Shown: positions 7,973 through 17,206, counted from the stretch's first letter. The stretch: DNA of 64,000 bases from CAYOWQ01 sp964407695 (GCA_964407695.1 CAYOWQ010000001.1:628349-692348); one strand, 5' to 3'. A program made the numbers and translations. The notes: generated by a model from the sequence alone, not told the origin.

Positions 7973-8788
7973 ATGAGTGCGCTGGAGGCGAAGGTATCGG
8001 TGCTGGCGACGGAGCGCATTGTGGATGCGCTGAATACCGCCGTGGAGATCGAAGGGGGCGCCCAGGCGCGAGTGGCCTACCTGCTTCGACGGCTTCAGGA
8101 TCTGCTCGGACGTCCGTCGAGATACGCGATCTGGATGTTGGAAGACCTTGAACGCAAGCCTTCTCCGTTGATCCGCAGCCGAACTGTCGTTGACCCCGAC
8201 CACGACGATGGGGCGCCGTTTGATCTCGCCATCGCGCAGCAGGCACTCGACGAGGCCGCTCCGCTTGCCACGACGCTGATCCAGCGGGCGCTCGACAATA
8301 TCCGTTCCCCTCAGACGGTCCTGATGAGTGAGGCTGCAGACTCGGCATGCTTCGAATCGGTGCTCCGGAAGCGCTACCTGGCCCCGCTGAGGTGCGTGGA
8401 CTGCCTGTTGTCGCTCTGGTCGGCCACCGAAAACCGGGCGGTCTTGCTGATTTGCCACCAGCACATCGAGGACCCGCCCTTTTCCGAATCCGAGAGAACC
8501 CTTGTTTCGCTCATGCTGCGGGCTGCTGCGCCGATGCTTGATCGGGAGATCTTTCGCCGCGAGGAATCCGAACTTGACGAGCCGCTCAGTCAGCGCGAGC
8601 GCGAGGTGCTGGCCATGTTGCTGGCGGGCGACAGCGAGAAGGAGATTGCATCGAGCCTGCACCGCAGTGTGCATACCGTCCACACCTTTGTGCAACGGCT
8701 CTATCGGCGGTTCAACGTCTCCAGCCGGGGCGAATTGATGGCACAGTTCATCGACCGCACCGTGATTGCCAACCTGCGCGACGGTTAG
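7973..8788 (+). CDS. LuxR-type HTH transcriptional regulator
   Basis: The protein has 271 residues. The ATG at 7973 sits six bases after GGGAGG and is the only well-supported start. The N-terminal about 190 residues form a GAF-like or otherwise unassigned sensor region; CVDCLLSLW and LLICHQHIE suggest sensor beta strands. Residues about 205-260 are a LuxR/FixJ-type HTH: LSQREREVLAMLLAG, EKEIASSLHRSVHTVHTFVQRLYRRF. No phosphoacceptor receiver domain is visible. The gene is divergent from the HAD phosphatase and convergent with the arylsulfatase. Its target is unknown. Confidence 0.8.
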   Translation: MSALEAKVSVLATERIVDALNTAVEIEGGAQARVAYLLRRLQDLLGRPSRYAIWMLEDLERKPSPLIRSRTVVDPDHDDGAPFDLAIAQQALDEAAPLATTLIQRALDNIRSPQTVLMSEAADSACFESVLRKRYLAPLRCVDCLLSLWSATENRAVLLICHQHIEDPPFSESERTLVSLMLRAAAPMLDREIFRREESELDEPLSQREREVLAMLLAGDSEKEIASSLHRSVHTVHTFVQRLYRRFNVSSRGELMAQFIDRTVIANLRDG

Positions 8789-8826
8789 GATGTTCGCGGT
8801 TGCGATACATCGCCCGGAATGAAAAA

Positions 8827-8858
8827 AGAGCCCCCGCACGCGATCGTGCGAGGGCTCT
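8827..8858 (-). terminator. Intrinsic terminator of the arylsulfatase gene
   Basis: AGAGCCC and CGCACG pair with CGTGCG and GGGCTCT around a CGAT loop, with one internal mismatch. On the minus strand the stem runs directly into a T6 tract (A6 at 8822-8827 on plus). It lies just past the sulfatase stop and probably also limits the convergent LuxR-type transcript. Confidence 0.85.
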
Positions 8859-8872
8859 TGAGTTCGACGGGA

Positions 8873-10471
8873 TCACTTGCCGCTGGCGGCGTTCTCGATG
8901 GATTTCTGGATCTTCTCGAGATTGAACGAACCGGGGGTCTGGCTGGGCGGATAATCCGCCATCGTCTTGAGGAACTGGCCGCAGAACTGCTGCATCGGCA
9001 CGATGATGAACGGATGGTCGAGGAACCAGTCGTTGTAGGTGTTGGCGTTGTGCTGCGCCTTCTCAAACGGGTCGCGACGCAGGTTGAAGAGCAGCGGCAC
9101 GCGCAGCTCGGTGAACGGTTCGCGCCAGACTTCAAAGGCCACGCCGCGGTTTTCGAGGAACACCGCCTTCCAGTCCTCGTAGCGCAGGGCCACGATCTGG
9201 CCGTCGTCGTTCACATACATGAACTCGTGACGGGGCGAATCCTTGGCCTTGCCTGAGAGATAGTCGAGCTGGTTGTAGCCGTCGATGTAGTTCTTGTACT
9301 TGCGGCCGTTCAGATCGACGCCGTTCTTGAGCTTCTCCTTGATATCCGGCGCGCCGGCGGCGGCGGCGAAAGTGGGCAGCCAGTCTTCATGGGCCACGAT
9401 GCCGTTCAAGGTGACGCCCTTCTGGAAATGGCCGGGCCAGCGGGCGAACGCGGGCACGCGATAGGCGCCTTCCCAGTTGGAGTTCTTCTCCGACCGGAAC
9501 GGAGTGGTTCCCGCGTCGGGCCACGTGTTGTAGTGGGGGCCGTTATCGGTGGAATAGAGCACGATGGTGTTGTCGGCCACGCCCAGATCGTCGAGCAGCT
9601 TCAGCAGTTCACCGACATTCATGTCGTGTTCAACCATGCCGTCGGCGTACTCATCGGAGCGGGGCCCGGCGAGGTTCTTGTGGCTCTCGCGAACGTGGGT
9701 GCGGAAGTGCATGCGCGTGCCGTTCCACCAGCAGAACCACGGCTCGCCCGTCTTGTTCATGCGGGTGATGAAGTCCTTGGCCGCGGCGACGGTCTCATCA
9801 TCGATCGTCTCCATGCGCTTCTTGGTCAGCGGGCCGGTGTCTTCGATCTTCTGGCCGCCCTTGCCGTCGGCCCAGCAGTGAAGCACGCCGCGCGGCCCGT
9901 AGGTCTCGAGGAAGGTCTTGCCGTTGGGCATCTTCATATCGCGGGGGTAGTCGCGATTCTCGGGTTCCTCTTCGGCGTTCAGGTGATAGAGATTGCCGAG
10001 GAATTCGTCGAAGCCGTGCATGGTGGGCAGGTGCTCATCGCGGTCGCCTTGGTGATTCTTGCCGAATTGACCGGTGTGATAGCCCTGGCTCTTCAGCACC
10101 GTGGCCATCGTCACGTCGGTCTTCTGCCAGCCTTCCTTCGCGCCGGGCAGGCCGACCTTGGTCATGCCCGTGCGCACCGGCACGTTGCCGCCGATGAACG
10201 CGGCCCGGCCCGCCGTGCACGACTGCTGACCGTAGTAGTCGGTAAACGCCACGCCTTCATTGGCGATGCGATCGATGTTCGGCGTCATGTAGCCCATCAT
10301 GCCGCGGTTGTTGTGGCTGATGTTCCAGGTGCCGATGTCATCGCCCCAGATCACGAGAATGTTGGGTTTCTTGTCTGCGTTCTGCGCCTGTGAAGTTGAC
10401 GTGAGGCTCGACGCGGCAATGACGCCGACCGCCGCCACAACGATGCCTCGTTTGATTGCGTTCCACCACAT
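8873..10471 (-). CDS. Arylsulfatase (S1 sulfatase family), exported
   Basis: The protein has 532 residues. I start at 10471, where AAGGAG precedes the ATG by nine bases and the protein opens with a signal peptide (MWWNAIKRG to TSQAQN). The longer frame to 10567 has no such support. The sulfatase signature is CTAGR at 85-89, whose Cys85 would be converted to formylglycine by a maturase not seen here. Metal ligands include Asp44-Asp45 (IWGDDIG), GKNHQGD, and STDNGPHYN. It should hydrolyse sulfate esters in the periplasm; the substrate cannot be told from sequence. A LysR gene diverges from it across 142 bp and is the likely regulator. Confidence 0.92.
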   Translation of the reverse strand: MWWNAIKRGIVVAAVGVIAASSLTSTSQAQNADKKPNILVIWGDDIGTWNISHNNRGMMGYMTPNIDRIANEGVAFTDYYGQQSCTAGRAAFIGGNVPVRTGMTKVGLPGAKEGWQKTDVTMATVLKSQGYHTGQFGKNHQGDRDEHLPTMHGFDEFLGNLYHLNAEEEPENRDYPRDMKMPNGKTFLETYGPRGVLHCWADGKGGQKIEDTGPLTKKRMETIDDETVAAAKDFITRMNKTGEPWFCWWNGTRMHFRTHVRESHKNLAGPRSDEYADGMVEHDMNVGELLKLLDDLGVADNTIVLYSTDNGPHYNTWPDAGTTPFRSEKNSNWEGAYRVPAFARWPGHFQKGVTLNGIVAHEDWLPTFAAAAGAPDIKEKLKNGVDLNGRKYKNYIDGYNQLDYLSGKAKDSPRHEFMYVNDDGQIVALRYEDWKAVFLENRGVAFEVWREPFTELRVPLLFNLRRDPFEKAQHNANTYNDWFLDHPFIIVPMQQFCGQFLKTMADYPPSQTPGSFNLEKIQKSIENAASGK

Positions 10472-10596
10472 GATGTGATCTCCTTGCCGGACTCCGTAGG
10501 AATGTGTCTGTAAAGAACCGGTTAAACCGATATCAAGATGACACACCACGATACCTTGGGAAGGCACCTTGGCAACCTCCGATCACATCCGGTTGT

Positions 10597-10613
10597 GATA
10601 AGATTTTCTTATC
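10597..10613. promoter_or_regulatory. Perfect palindrome at the LysR gene start
   Basis: GATAAGA and TCTTATC form a perfect 7-bp inverted repeat with a 3-nt centre, ending at the base before the GTG start codon. It has the dyad form of LysR-type operator sites and sits in the divergent intergenic region shared with the sulfatase gene. Direct autoregulation and control of the sulfatase are inferred. Confidence 0.6.
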
Positions 10614-11537
10614 GTGGCCAATCCGCAATTCCTGCGCTATCTGGTTGCCCTCACTGAACACGGCCATTTTTCCCGCGCTGCCCGCTCGCTCGGCATCACG
10701 CAGCCTGCGTTGACCCTTGGAATCAAGAAGCTTGAACAAGAACTGGGTGTTCGTCTCTTTGATCGTGCGAGGGGTTCGGTCACCCTGACGGCGTTCGGCA
10801 GCGCCACGCTCCTGCATGCCCAGCGCCTGCTCGAAGGCAACGCCAAACTGCGGCATGAGATCGACATGCTGAAGGGAATGCAGGCGGGCGACCTTGTGGT
10901 GGCTGCGGGAACTTTTGCCGCCGACATCTCCGGCCATGCCGCGATGGGTCGCCTTTCCCAGCGCTTTCCCGCGATTCGATGCCGGATCATGCTGCGGGAA
11001 TGGAAGGAGTGTGTGTCCGTGGTTCTGGAGGGCGGTGCCGATCTGGCGCTGGCCGAGATCAGTGCCGCTGAACACGAGCCTCGGCTGGTGACGGAGTTGA
11101 TTGGAACGCATCGAGGGCAGTTCTTCTGCCGCACCGGTCACCCGCTCGCGCGGCGCAAGAAGGTTGCAGTGCGCGACGTCATTGCGTATCCGTGGGCACT
11201 GGTGACGTTGCCCTCGCGAATGGCAGTCGCCCTCGCGACGGCAAACCTTCGGGCGGGTTCATTTGATCGGCGGAGGGAGGAGTTCATTCCATCCATCCGC
11301 GTGGATACCTTGGCCGGGGCTCAAGAGGTGGTGAGGAAGAGTGATGCCATCAGCGCTGCCCCCCTGGGCATGATCCGTGAGGACATTCGCCGCCGCAGGC
11401 TTGCGCTCATTCGCTGCTATCCTCCCTGGTTAAGGCTCAATTATGGATTCATCTACCCGCGAGATCGAACACTTTCACCGGCCGCACGCGCCTTTATCGA
11501 GGAAGTGCGAGGGGTCGAGTCTCAATTGGACTGGTAG
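10614..11537 (+). CDS. LysR-type transcriptional regulator
   Basis: The protein has 307 residues and starts with GTG. The N-terminal winged HTH is canonical: FLRYLVALTEHGHFSRAARSLGITQPALT, IKKLEQELGVRLFDR. Residues about 95-305 form the periplasmic-binding-protein-like effector domain. The family places the HTH within the first ten residues, which fixes this GTG as the start even though it has no ribosome site and abuts the palindrome, so translation may be leaderless. It is divergent from the arylsulfatase, the classic LysR arrangement. Confidence 0.9.
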   Translation: MANPQFLRYLVALTEHGHFSRAARSLGITQPALTLGIKKLEQELGVRLFDRARGSVTLTAFGSATLLHAQRLLEGNAKLRHEIDMLKGMQAGDLVVAAGTFAADISGHAAMGRLSQRFPAIRCRIMLREWKECVSVVLEGGADLALAEISAAEHEPRLVTELIGTHRGQFFCRTGHPLARRKKVAVRDVIAYPWALVTLPSRMAVALATANLRAGSFDRRREEFIPSIRVDTLAGAQEVVRKSDAISAAPLGMIREDIRRRRLALIRCYPPWLRLNYGFIYPRDRTLSPAARAFIEEVRGVESQLDW

Positions 11538-11611
11538 CGATGAACGCCGAGTCGCCGTGCGCTCGGCTCGGGGCGGTAATCACCCATTCAACGTACGAAA
11601 GGAGCGACGAC

Positions 11612-12097
11612 ATGGCCACCAACGGTATTGTCCAATGGAGCGGAACGCTCGGCCTGCTGCTGGGAGGGTGTGCCTCAATTCCCGCGGCACATCAGCCGGC
11701 CGCAATGATTGAGTCTTCTTCACTCGGCGCGTTTTCGGTGAGTCTTGCCGTCGCCGACCTGCAGGCGTCGAAGGCGTTCTACGAAAAGCTCGGGTTTGCA
11801 GAAGTGGGCGGCAACGCAGCCCAGAACTGGCTGATCATGCGCAACGGCCAGACCACCATCGGACTCTTCCACGGCATGTTCGAGAAGAACATTCTGACGT
11901 TCAATCCCGGCTGGTCGAGCGAAGCGCAGCGTTTGGCGCGATTCGAGGATATTCGCAGCATTCAACATCGCCTGCAATCATCAGGCCTCAGTCTCATCTC
12001 CGAAGCAGACACGCAATCGACGGGCCCGACAAGCCTGATGCTGGCCGACCCGGACGGGAATCTGATTCTTCTCGATCAACACGTGGCAGCGCCCTGA
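11612..12097 (+). CDS. VOC-family (glyoxalase-fold) protein, possible lipoprotein
   Basis: The protein has 161 residues. The start at 11612 follows AAAGGAG at eight bases. Residues about 35-160 show the VOC beta-alpha-beta-beta-beta fold: FSVSLAVADLQASKAFYEKLGF, NWLIMRNGQTTIGLFHG, and LMLADPDGNLILLDQH at the end, with Glu/His positions suitable for a metal site. The N-terminus, TLGLLLGGCASIPAA, contains a lipobox-like GGC but lacks the usual basic n-region, so membrane anchoring is uncertain. The substrate is unknown. It is convergent with the reductase gene, with only three bases between stops. Confidence 0.75.
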   Translation: MATNGIVQWSGTLGLLLGGCASIPAAHQPAAMIESSSLGAFSVSLAVADLQASKAFYEKLGFAEVGGNAAQNWLIMRNGQTTIGLFHGMFEKNILTFNPGWSSEAQRLARFEDIRSIQHRLQSSGLSLISEADTQSTGPTSLMLADPDGNLILLDQHVAAP

Positions 12098-12100
12098 ATC

Positions 12101-13855
12101 TCACGCGTCAATCGACACGGGCCCCAGGGGAATCGCCTGGCACGTGAGAATGACATTGTTCTTCCGGTCGGACGCAGTGAGGCCATCCTCGACCTCCATC
12201 GTCACTTGGCCGGAGAGAAGTCGCTTTCGGCAGGTGCCGCAAATGCCCGACCGGCATTCGAAATCGATCGCCACATCACATTCCTCCGCGATCTCCAGGA
12301 CCGTGAGGCTGTCCTTTGCTGTCACCGTGCGGCCGGACGATGCAAAGTGAATCGTTGCTCCATTCGCGCCGGTCGATAAGGCCACCGCCGAGGCATCCTG
12401 ATCTGAATCCGCCGCAGCCATCTCCTCGTCGTGATGGCGCGCAGCCTCATTGTCGGATGTTTCGGCCGCGGGCCGGGTGAAGGCCTCAACGCGAATCCGC
12501 TCCTCGGCGACGCCCAGCGATTTCAGAAGTTCCCGCATCGCCGTCATCATCGGATCGGGGCCACAGATGTGATAGAGCTGCGTCTCAAGTGCCGGAACGT
12601 GCTGTCTGAGGAGGTCTGCGGAAATGCGACCGGCAACCGAGCCTCGCGCGGGATCGCACTGCTGCGAGCACACCGCCACCACGCTCAGATTCGCATGCCG
12701 TCGTCGGAGATACGCCAGCTCTTCCTCAAAGATGCGGTCATCGTCGGTGCGTACGCTGTGGATCAGCCGGATCGGCCCGGTCCACCCGATGTCGGTGAGA
12801 TATCGAATGACCGACATCAGCGGCGTGATTCCCACACCGCCGCCGAGCAGCACGATGCCCTGGGCCTGCGTGCCATTGAAGGTGAATGACCCTGCCGGCG
12901 CTGAGAGTGTGATCAGGTCACCTTCGCGAACTCGATCGTGAAGAAACCTCGACGCCTCGCCCTGATCCTCACGCTTGACGGTGATCTCGCAATAACCCTG
13001 ACGCGAAGGCGACGACGCGATCGTGTAGGACCGACGCACGGTCTTCCCATCAACCTCAAGGGCGAGATTCAGATACTGACCCGGTTGATGCTCAAACGGC
13101 AGGAGACCGCCGACCGGATTCACGAATCGAAACGTTTTGACCTGCGGTGTTTCCTGGAAGATCCTTGCCACCTTCAGCGTTCCCGACCAGAATTTCCTGC
13201 GCCCCGGCGACGTTGGTTGCACGGCTCTTGGCATCGTGCCTGGACTCGCTTTTCGCACTGACCGCTGACTGACAAACGACAGGCCGCGATATCCCAGAAG
13301 CACACCGATGACCGACGCGAAGGCGATGGGTAGCTGCACGTCCGCCTTGACCAGCAGGTAGTAGTGAATCGCACCCGCGATGGCCGCCACATAGGCCAGC
13401 CGATGAAGCAGATGCCACTTCTTGGACCCCAGCCACTTCACCATGCCGTTCGTCGATGTCACGGCCAAAGGGACCATCACGGCAAGCCCCAGTGTGCCGA
13501 TCATGAGATACACACGACTTGCGATTTCCGAAAGCGTGCTGCTCACACTCAGCGAGCGGTCGAAGATGAAGTAGATCGAGAAATGACACAGGGCGTAAAA
13601 GAACGCATAGAGGCCAAGCGCCCGCCGGAAGTTGAGAAGCCAATTCCAGCCGGTCAGCTTCCGCAGCGGTGTCACCAGCAGTGAAAGCGGCAGGAAGATG
13701 AGCGTCATCATCCCGGTGGTGCGAATGGCGAAGTTCACCGGGTTGGCGCCAAGCTGCCCGCGAATGGCGTCCCAAAGCAGCATCGCCAACGGAACTGCCC
13801 CGTTCAGGATGATGAGGAACTTCGCAAAGCGGATTTCGTTCTTGTCGGGTTGCAT
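12101..13855 (-). CDS. msrQ: MsrQ-like heme protein fused to FAD/NAD and 2Fe-2S reductase
   Basis: The protein has 584 residues. Residues 1 to about 200 are a ferric-reductase-like membrane domain of the MsrQ/YedZ type with about six helices (FRRALGLYAFFYALCHFSIYF, KKWHLLHRLAYVAAIAGAIHYY, with the heme-ligand histidines). Residues about 225-330 bind FAD (HQPGQYLNLAL, RRSYTIASSPS). Residues about 335-455 are the NAD(P)-binding lobe (GGGVGITPLMSVIRYL, CGPDPMM). The last about 85 residues are a plant-type 2Fe-2S ferredoxin with CRSGICGTC and a distal LTC. It follows msrP with a 4-bp gap. It probably passes electrons from cytosolic NAD(P)H through FAD and 2Fe-2S to heme and on to MsrP in the periplasm. 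Standard MsrQ has only the membrane part. Confidence 0.88.
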   Translation of the reverse strand: MQPDKNEIRFAKFLIILNGAVPLAMLLWDAIRGQLGANPVNFAIRTTGMMTLIFLPLSLLVTPLRKLTGWNWLLNFRRALGLYAFFYALCHFSIYFIFDRSLSVSSTLSEIASRVYLMIGTLGLAVMVPLAVTSTNGMVKWLGSKKWHLLHRLAYVAAIAGAIHYYLLVKADVQLPIAFASVIGVLLGYRGLSFVSQRSVRKASPGTMPRAVQPTSPGRRKFWSGTLKVARIFQETPQVKTFRFVNPVGGLLPFEHQPGQYLNLALEVDGKTVRRSYTIASSPSRQGYCEITVKREDQGEASRFLHDRVREGDLITLSAPAGSFTFNGTQAQGIVLLGGGVGITPLMSVIRYLTDIGWTGPIRLIHSVRTDDDRIFEEELAYLRRRHANLSVVAVCSQQCDPARGSVAGRISADLLRQHVPALETQLYHICGPDPMMTAMRELLKSLGVAEERIRVEAFTRPAAETSDNEAARHHDEEMAAADSDQDASAVALSTGANGATIHFASSGRTVTAKDSLTVLEIAEECDVAIDFECRSGICGTCRKRLLSGQVTMEVEDGLTASDRKNNVILTCQAIPLGPVSIDA

Positions 13856-13859
13856 GGCG

Positions 13860-14834
13860 TCAGAAATTCACCGCGAGGTCCATGCCGGAATAGAGCGACG
13901 CCACCTGTTCGGCGTAGCCGTTAAACATCAGCGTCGGTCGGCGGCCGCTTTCGCCCAGTCGCTGCTCCGTGGCCTGACTCCAGCGGGGATGGTCAACCTG
14001 CGGATTGACATTGGCATAGAACCCGTACTCACCCGGGGCCTGAATGTTCCACGTGGTCGGCGGCTGCGTATCCACCAGCGTGATCTTCACGATCGACTTG
14101 ATCCCCTTGAAGCCATACTTCCATGGAATGATCATGCGAAACGGAGCGCCATTCTGCGGAGGAAGCTGCTTGCCATACAGCCCGCTGGTCAGCAACGCCA
14201 GGGGGTGCATGGCTTCGTCCATCCGCAGGCCTTCGACATAGGGCCAATCGAGCACCGCTCGTTTCTGACCCGGCATTCGCTCCGAATCATGCAGCGTCTC
14301 AAAAGCCACGTATTTCGCTGAGCCCATCGGGTCCACCTTCGCCAGAAGTCTGCTGAACGAAAAGCCTGCCCATGGAACCACCATCGACCACGCCTCCACG
14401 CAGCGCATCCGATACACGCGCTCCTCGGGGGGGCTGATCTTCAGAATGTCGTCAATGCCGAATTCCCGCGGCGTGTGCACCATCCCGCCCACCGAGATGC
14501 GCCAGTCGCCCGGTGCAAAATGCTCCGCAGCCGCCGCCACCCCTTCCTTGTCGGTCGTGAACTCATAGAAGTTGTTGTAGTGCATGACCGACTCCATCGG
14601 CGTCATCGGTTCGTCGACCCGGAAACCACTGTTCGGATCGCTGTCCGCCTTCACCACATTGTCGAGGTCGCCGGTCTCAGCTCCACCTCCCGACACCCGG
14701 TTCAGGAGTCGGTACGCCGCACCGGTCGCCACCAGCGACGTTGCGGCCACGCCGGCCTGAATGAACCGGCGTCGATTCAGAAAGACGTGCTCCGGGGTGA
14801 TCTCACTGGATGGAATACGGTCAATGTCAGCCAT
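13860..14834 (-). CDS. msrP: Methionine-sulfoxide reductase catalytic subunit MsrP
   Basis: The protein has 324 residues. A Tat signal is visible at NRRRFIQAG (20-28), fitting export of a folded molybdenum-cofactor enzyme. The molybdenum ligand Cys145 lies in YRMRCVEAWSMVVPW, and VHYNNFYEF-like and MIIPWKYGFKGIKSIVKI segments match the sulfite-oxidase/YedY fold. In known systems MsrP reduces methionine sulfoxide in envelope proteins with electrons from MsrQ. It is the first gene of a tight two-gene operon with the fused msrQ. The ribosome site before the ATG is weak. Confidence 0.93.
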   Translation of the reverse strand: MADIDRIPSSEITPEHVFLNRRRFIQAGVAATSLVATGAAYRLLNRVSGGGAETGDLDNVVKADSDPNSGFRVDEPMTPMESVMHYNNFYEFTTDKEGVAAAAEHFAPGDWRISVGGMVHTPREFGIDDILKISPPEERVYRMRCVEAWSMVVPWAGFSFSRLLAKVDPMGSAKYVAFETLHDSERMPGQKRAVLDWPYVEGLRMDEAMHPLALLTSGLYGKQLPPQNGAPFRMIIPWKYGFKGIKSIVKITLVDTQPPTTWNIQAPGEYGFYANVNPQVDHPRWSQATEQRLGESGRRPTLMFNGYAEQVASLYSGMDLAVNF

Positions 14835-15005
14835 CGCAGGTCTCTCGGGATTGGCGCCCCATAATTCGATTCAATTCAACAGGATTTCAAAGCGGATCGA
14901 CACTGGAATCTTTGAGGGCCATCCGGGTGATTGGTTACACCGTACGTGCAAGATATCGGCGCAATCGCATCCGCCGAACCGCCTGTCGATGGATTCAAGT
15001 CCAGC

Positions 15006-16058
15006 TCAGGAACATTGACCTATGAGGTGACGGCAGTGTTTCGCTGCCTCTGCCTGTCTGGTCAGCTCGGCGACATACATGAATCCAACAACAAGAGCCC
15101 AGATCGCGAACACAAATGAGGCCAGACTGACAGCACACATGGTGGAGAACACCACCATCAGGAGTGCTCCGGCTGCAGCGCCGGGCGTCGGGGTGATCAT
15201 TCCAACTCCCGTCAGGGCCATCATCGCGAGTAATGCAAGGAAACTGAGTCCGGCCGCGCTGCAATACCCCCACATTACAATGGTTGTTTGCCGGACCAGG
15301 GACTCCTTGGGAATCAAGGTCGCCAAACTACGAAGGCGAACTCCCAAGGCAAGAAACACCACTATTCCAAGGGCAGTCGACACCAGTGTGAGAAGTATCG
15401 CAGGAATGTTGGTGGGCATCGGCGTTCGCATCATGGCTCCGGATAGCGGTGAGGCCAGCCATCCGGCCACCCACACGGCCGGCGGCAACCATCGCAGGAT
15501 CACGCGCGCAGAAATCCCCTCCCGAAGGTTTGACTCTGCGGGATTCCTCTCTGATAGAAGCCAATACCCGATGAGACTCAAGATTCCAAGAAGTTGCCCG
15601 CCGATCGCGACCAGGTAGATGCCCGGTCCGTTCGGCCCCATGATAGCAATGACGATCGTCGAGCTTCCAATAACAACAGCCACCGAAATGATCGATCCCC
15701 AGATCAGGAGTCTCATGCCCAGCGCCAGCCGCCGCACCCATTCCGGATCGGCAAATCGCAGGAATCGCATCCCGATGCTTGCACGAATGGGCGTGCCGCA
15801 CTCGGGACACGAATTGTGCACCAACAGGCCATACAGCGGATACCCGCAACTGGTGCAAGTCATTGCCGATGTAATCCGTCCGGTCGGATCAACGCCCGCC
15901 GAGCCCGACCAATTGGCCGCAACAGCCGAAGCCTCGGCGGATTCCGTCGTCTGCCTTGGCACGACTTGAAATGGGGCCGGCGTCACCTCGGGAAGACCCG
16001 GCTCAGCGCCATTCTCAGCCCACGCGCTCTTGCTGTCGCCGGTCGCCATGCGGCTCAT
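15006..16058 (-). CDS. Zinc-ribbon multi-pass membrane protein
   Basis: The protein has 350 residues (336-350, depending on which ATG near 16058-16046 is used). After a 65-residue low-complexity cytoplasmic stretch comes a four-cysteine ribbon, CTSCGYPLYGLL followed by CPECGTPI, of a type common in planctomycete membrane proteins. About six to seven hydrophobic segments follow from residue about 115 (GSIISVAVVIGSS, YLVAIGGQLLGILSLIGYW, VFALWALVVGFMYV-like). No transporter signature is visible. The function is unknown. The 5' end faces the divergent DUF4136 lipoprotein gene. Confidence 0.7.
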   Translation of the reverse strand: MSRMATGDSKSAWAENGAEPGLPEVTPAPFQVVPRQTTESAEASAVAANWSGSAGVDPTGRITSAMTCTSCGYPLYGLLVHNSCPECGTPIRASIGMRFLRFADPEWVRRLALGMRLLIWGSIISVAVVIGSSTIVIAIMGPNGPGIYLVAIGGQLLGILSLIGYWLLSERNPAESNLREGISARVILRWLPPAVWVAGWLASPLSGAMMRTPMPTNIPAILLTLVSTALGIVVFLALGVRLRSLATLIPKESLVRQTTIVMWGYCSAAGLSFLALLAMMALTGVGMITPTPGAAAGALLMVVFSTMCAVSLASFVFAIWALVVGFMYVAELTRQAEAAKHCRHLIGQCS

Positions 16059-16233
16059 CGTACAGGGCGAGGAATCAACTTGCGATGGCGAGTTGACGGG
16101 TGCGACCAGCGTCTGCCGGTTCGTCCTCGCGACCCTGCAGCATGGCCCGGCTAGAGTTCCTCATCCTTGGGCTGTTAACCGGGGTCCGCTGTATCCGTTC
16201 ACCCTCCGGAATCACCTTCGAGTCAGAGTCTCC

Positions 16234-16986
16234 ATGCTTCGACCATTGATTCTCTCCACCGTCGTGATTCTCGCCTTTTCTGTCGGGTGTGCTGACATCA
16301 CGGTCACCTCCGACCACTCCGACATGCTGGCTGTGGGCAGCCTCTCCACCTACGCCTGGGCCGATGAACTACTTGCCGCCGAGGAGGCTGAGGCGGAATC
16401 GGGTGCGTCAACCGAATCAGGGGATGCGGGACTCGCCACGATGGAACCTGTCGACGACGTTGCTGCAATTGATTCAGGTGAGTCTCCGGCTGAAGAGGCC
16501 GCCGACCTATTGTCCGCCTCAGATTCGTCGATCGGCACCCTGAAACCAGTCGTTGCCCAGACCCAGGCCGACAACCTCAACGCTGCTCCTGTTGCCGCCT
16601 CGCTTGATGAAGAAACCCATAGCGCCCTTCGTGTTGCCATCGATGCGGCCATGGTCCAGCGCGGATTCCGCCATGTGGCTCCCGCCGATGCCGATTTCCT
16701 CCTCCGGGTCGACACGGCCACCGCCTTCCGCACCGAGCATCACGATCCCTACTATTCGCACTACGAGATCGAGGGATTTGAAGATGGCATCGTCACCATC
16801 GACTTCGTCAATCCCGAGACCGACGACCTCCTTTGGCGCGGATCTGGCAAAGCCCCGCTGCGTTCCATCGGCGGCGACAGCGCCCTCCGCCATCGCGACA
16901 AGACGAAGCCACTGCCCGGTCGCCGCGTCTGGCCTATCCAGTCCCTCGCCCGCGGAATCGTTGCCGGTGCGCCCTCGCCGCGCTGA
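16234..16986 (+). CDS. DUF4136-type lipoprotein
   Basis: The protein has 250 residues. The start at 16234 gives a lipoprotein signal, MLRPLILSTVVILAFSVGC, with Cys19 as the lipidated residue. Frames extending upstream to 16030 have no support. An acidic, Ser/Ala-rich insert covers residues about 40-115. The C-terminal half matches DUF4136: SALRVAIDAAMVQRGFRHV, ADADFLLRVDTATAF, and VTIDFVNPETDDLLWRGSG. The family consists of envelope lipoproteins of unknown function. The insert between the first strand and the main domain is unusually long. Confidence 0.75.
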   Translation: MLRPLILSTVVILAFSVGCADITVTSDHSDMLAVGSLSTYAWADELLAAEEAEAESGASTESGDAGLATMEPVDDVAAIDSGESPAEEAADLLSASDSSIGTLKPVVAQTQADNLNAAPVAASLDEETHSALRVAIDAAMVQRGFRHVAPADADFLLRVDTATAFRTEHHDPYYSHYEIEGFEDGIVTIDFVNPETDDLLWRGSGKAPLRSIGGDSALRHRDKTKPLPGRRVWPIQSLARGIVAGAPSPR

Positions 16987-17136
16987 GTCGAGACTCGCTT
17001 TGAAGACCATTGTGGAGACACCCGCACGATCAATGCGCCATCCATGGCCATGGATCGTTCGACAATGGTTCTCCGGATTCTGATTTTCCGAACCGGCCAC
17101 ATGGCCCATCGCTGGCCGGTTCTCAGGGAATAAAAA

Positions 17137-17158
17137 GCCCCGCTCAATTGAGCGGGGC
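17137..17158 (-). terminator. Perfect-palindrome terminator of the large secreted-protein gene
   Basis: GCCCCGCTCAA is followed directly by its complement TTGAGCGGGGC, a perfect 22-bp palindrome. On the minus strand it is followed by TTTTTA. It lies 48 bp after the stop of the 846-residue secreted protein and will also stop convergent transcription from the lipoprotein gene in part. Confidence 0.88.
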
Positions 17159-17206
17159 GGGAGATCTGCCGTCTGTGAATGAATCTGTCCGGTGAATCCG
17201 GCTCGG

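Noticed and set aside
11612..12097. Firm lipoprotein call for the VOC protein
   Set aside because: A GGC lipobox-like motif exists, but the n-region lacks positive charge, so it is only mentioned as possible.
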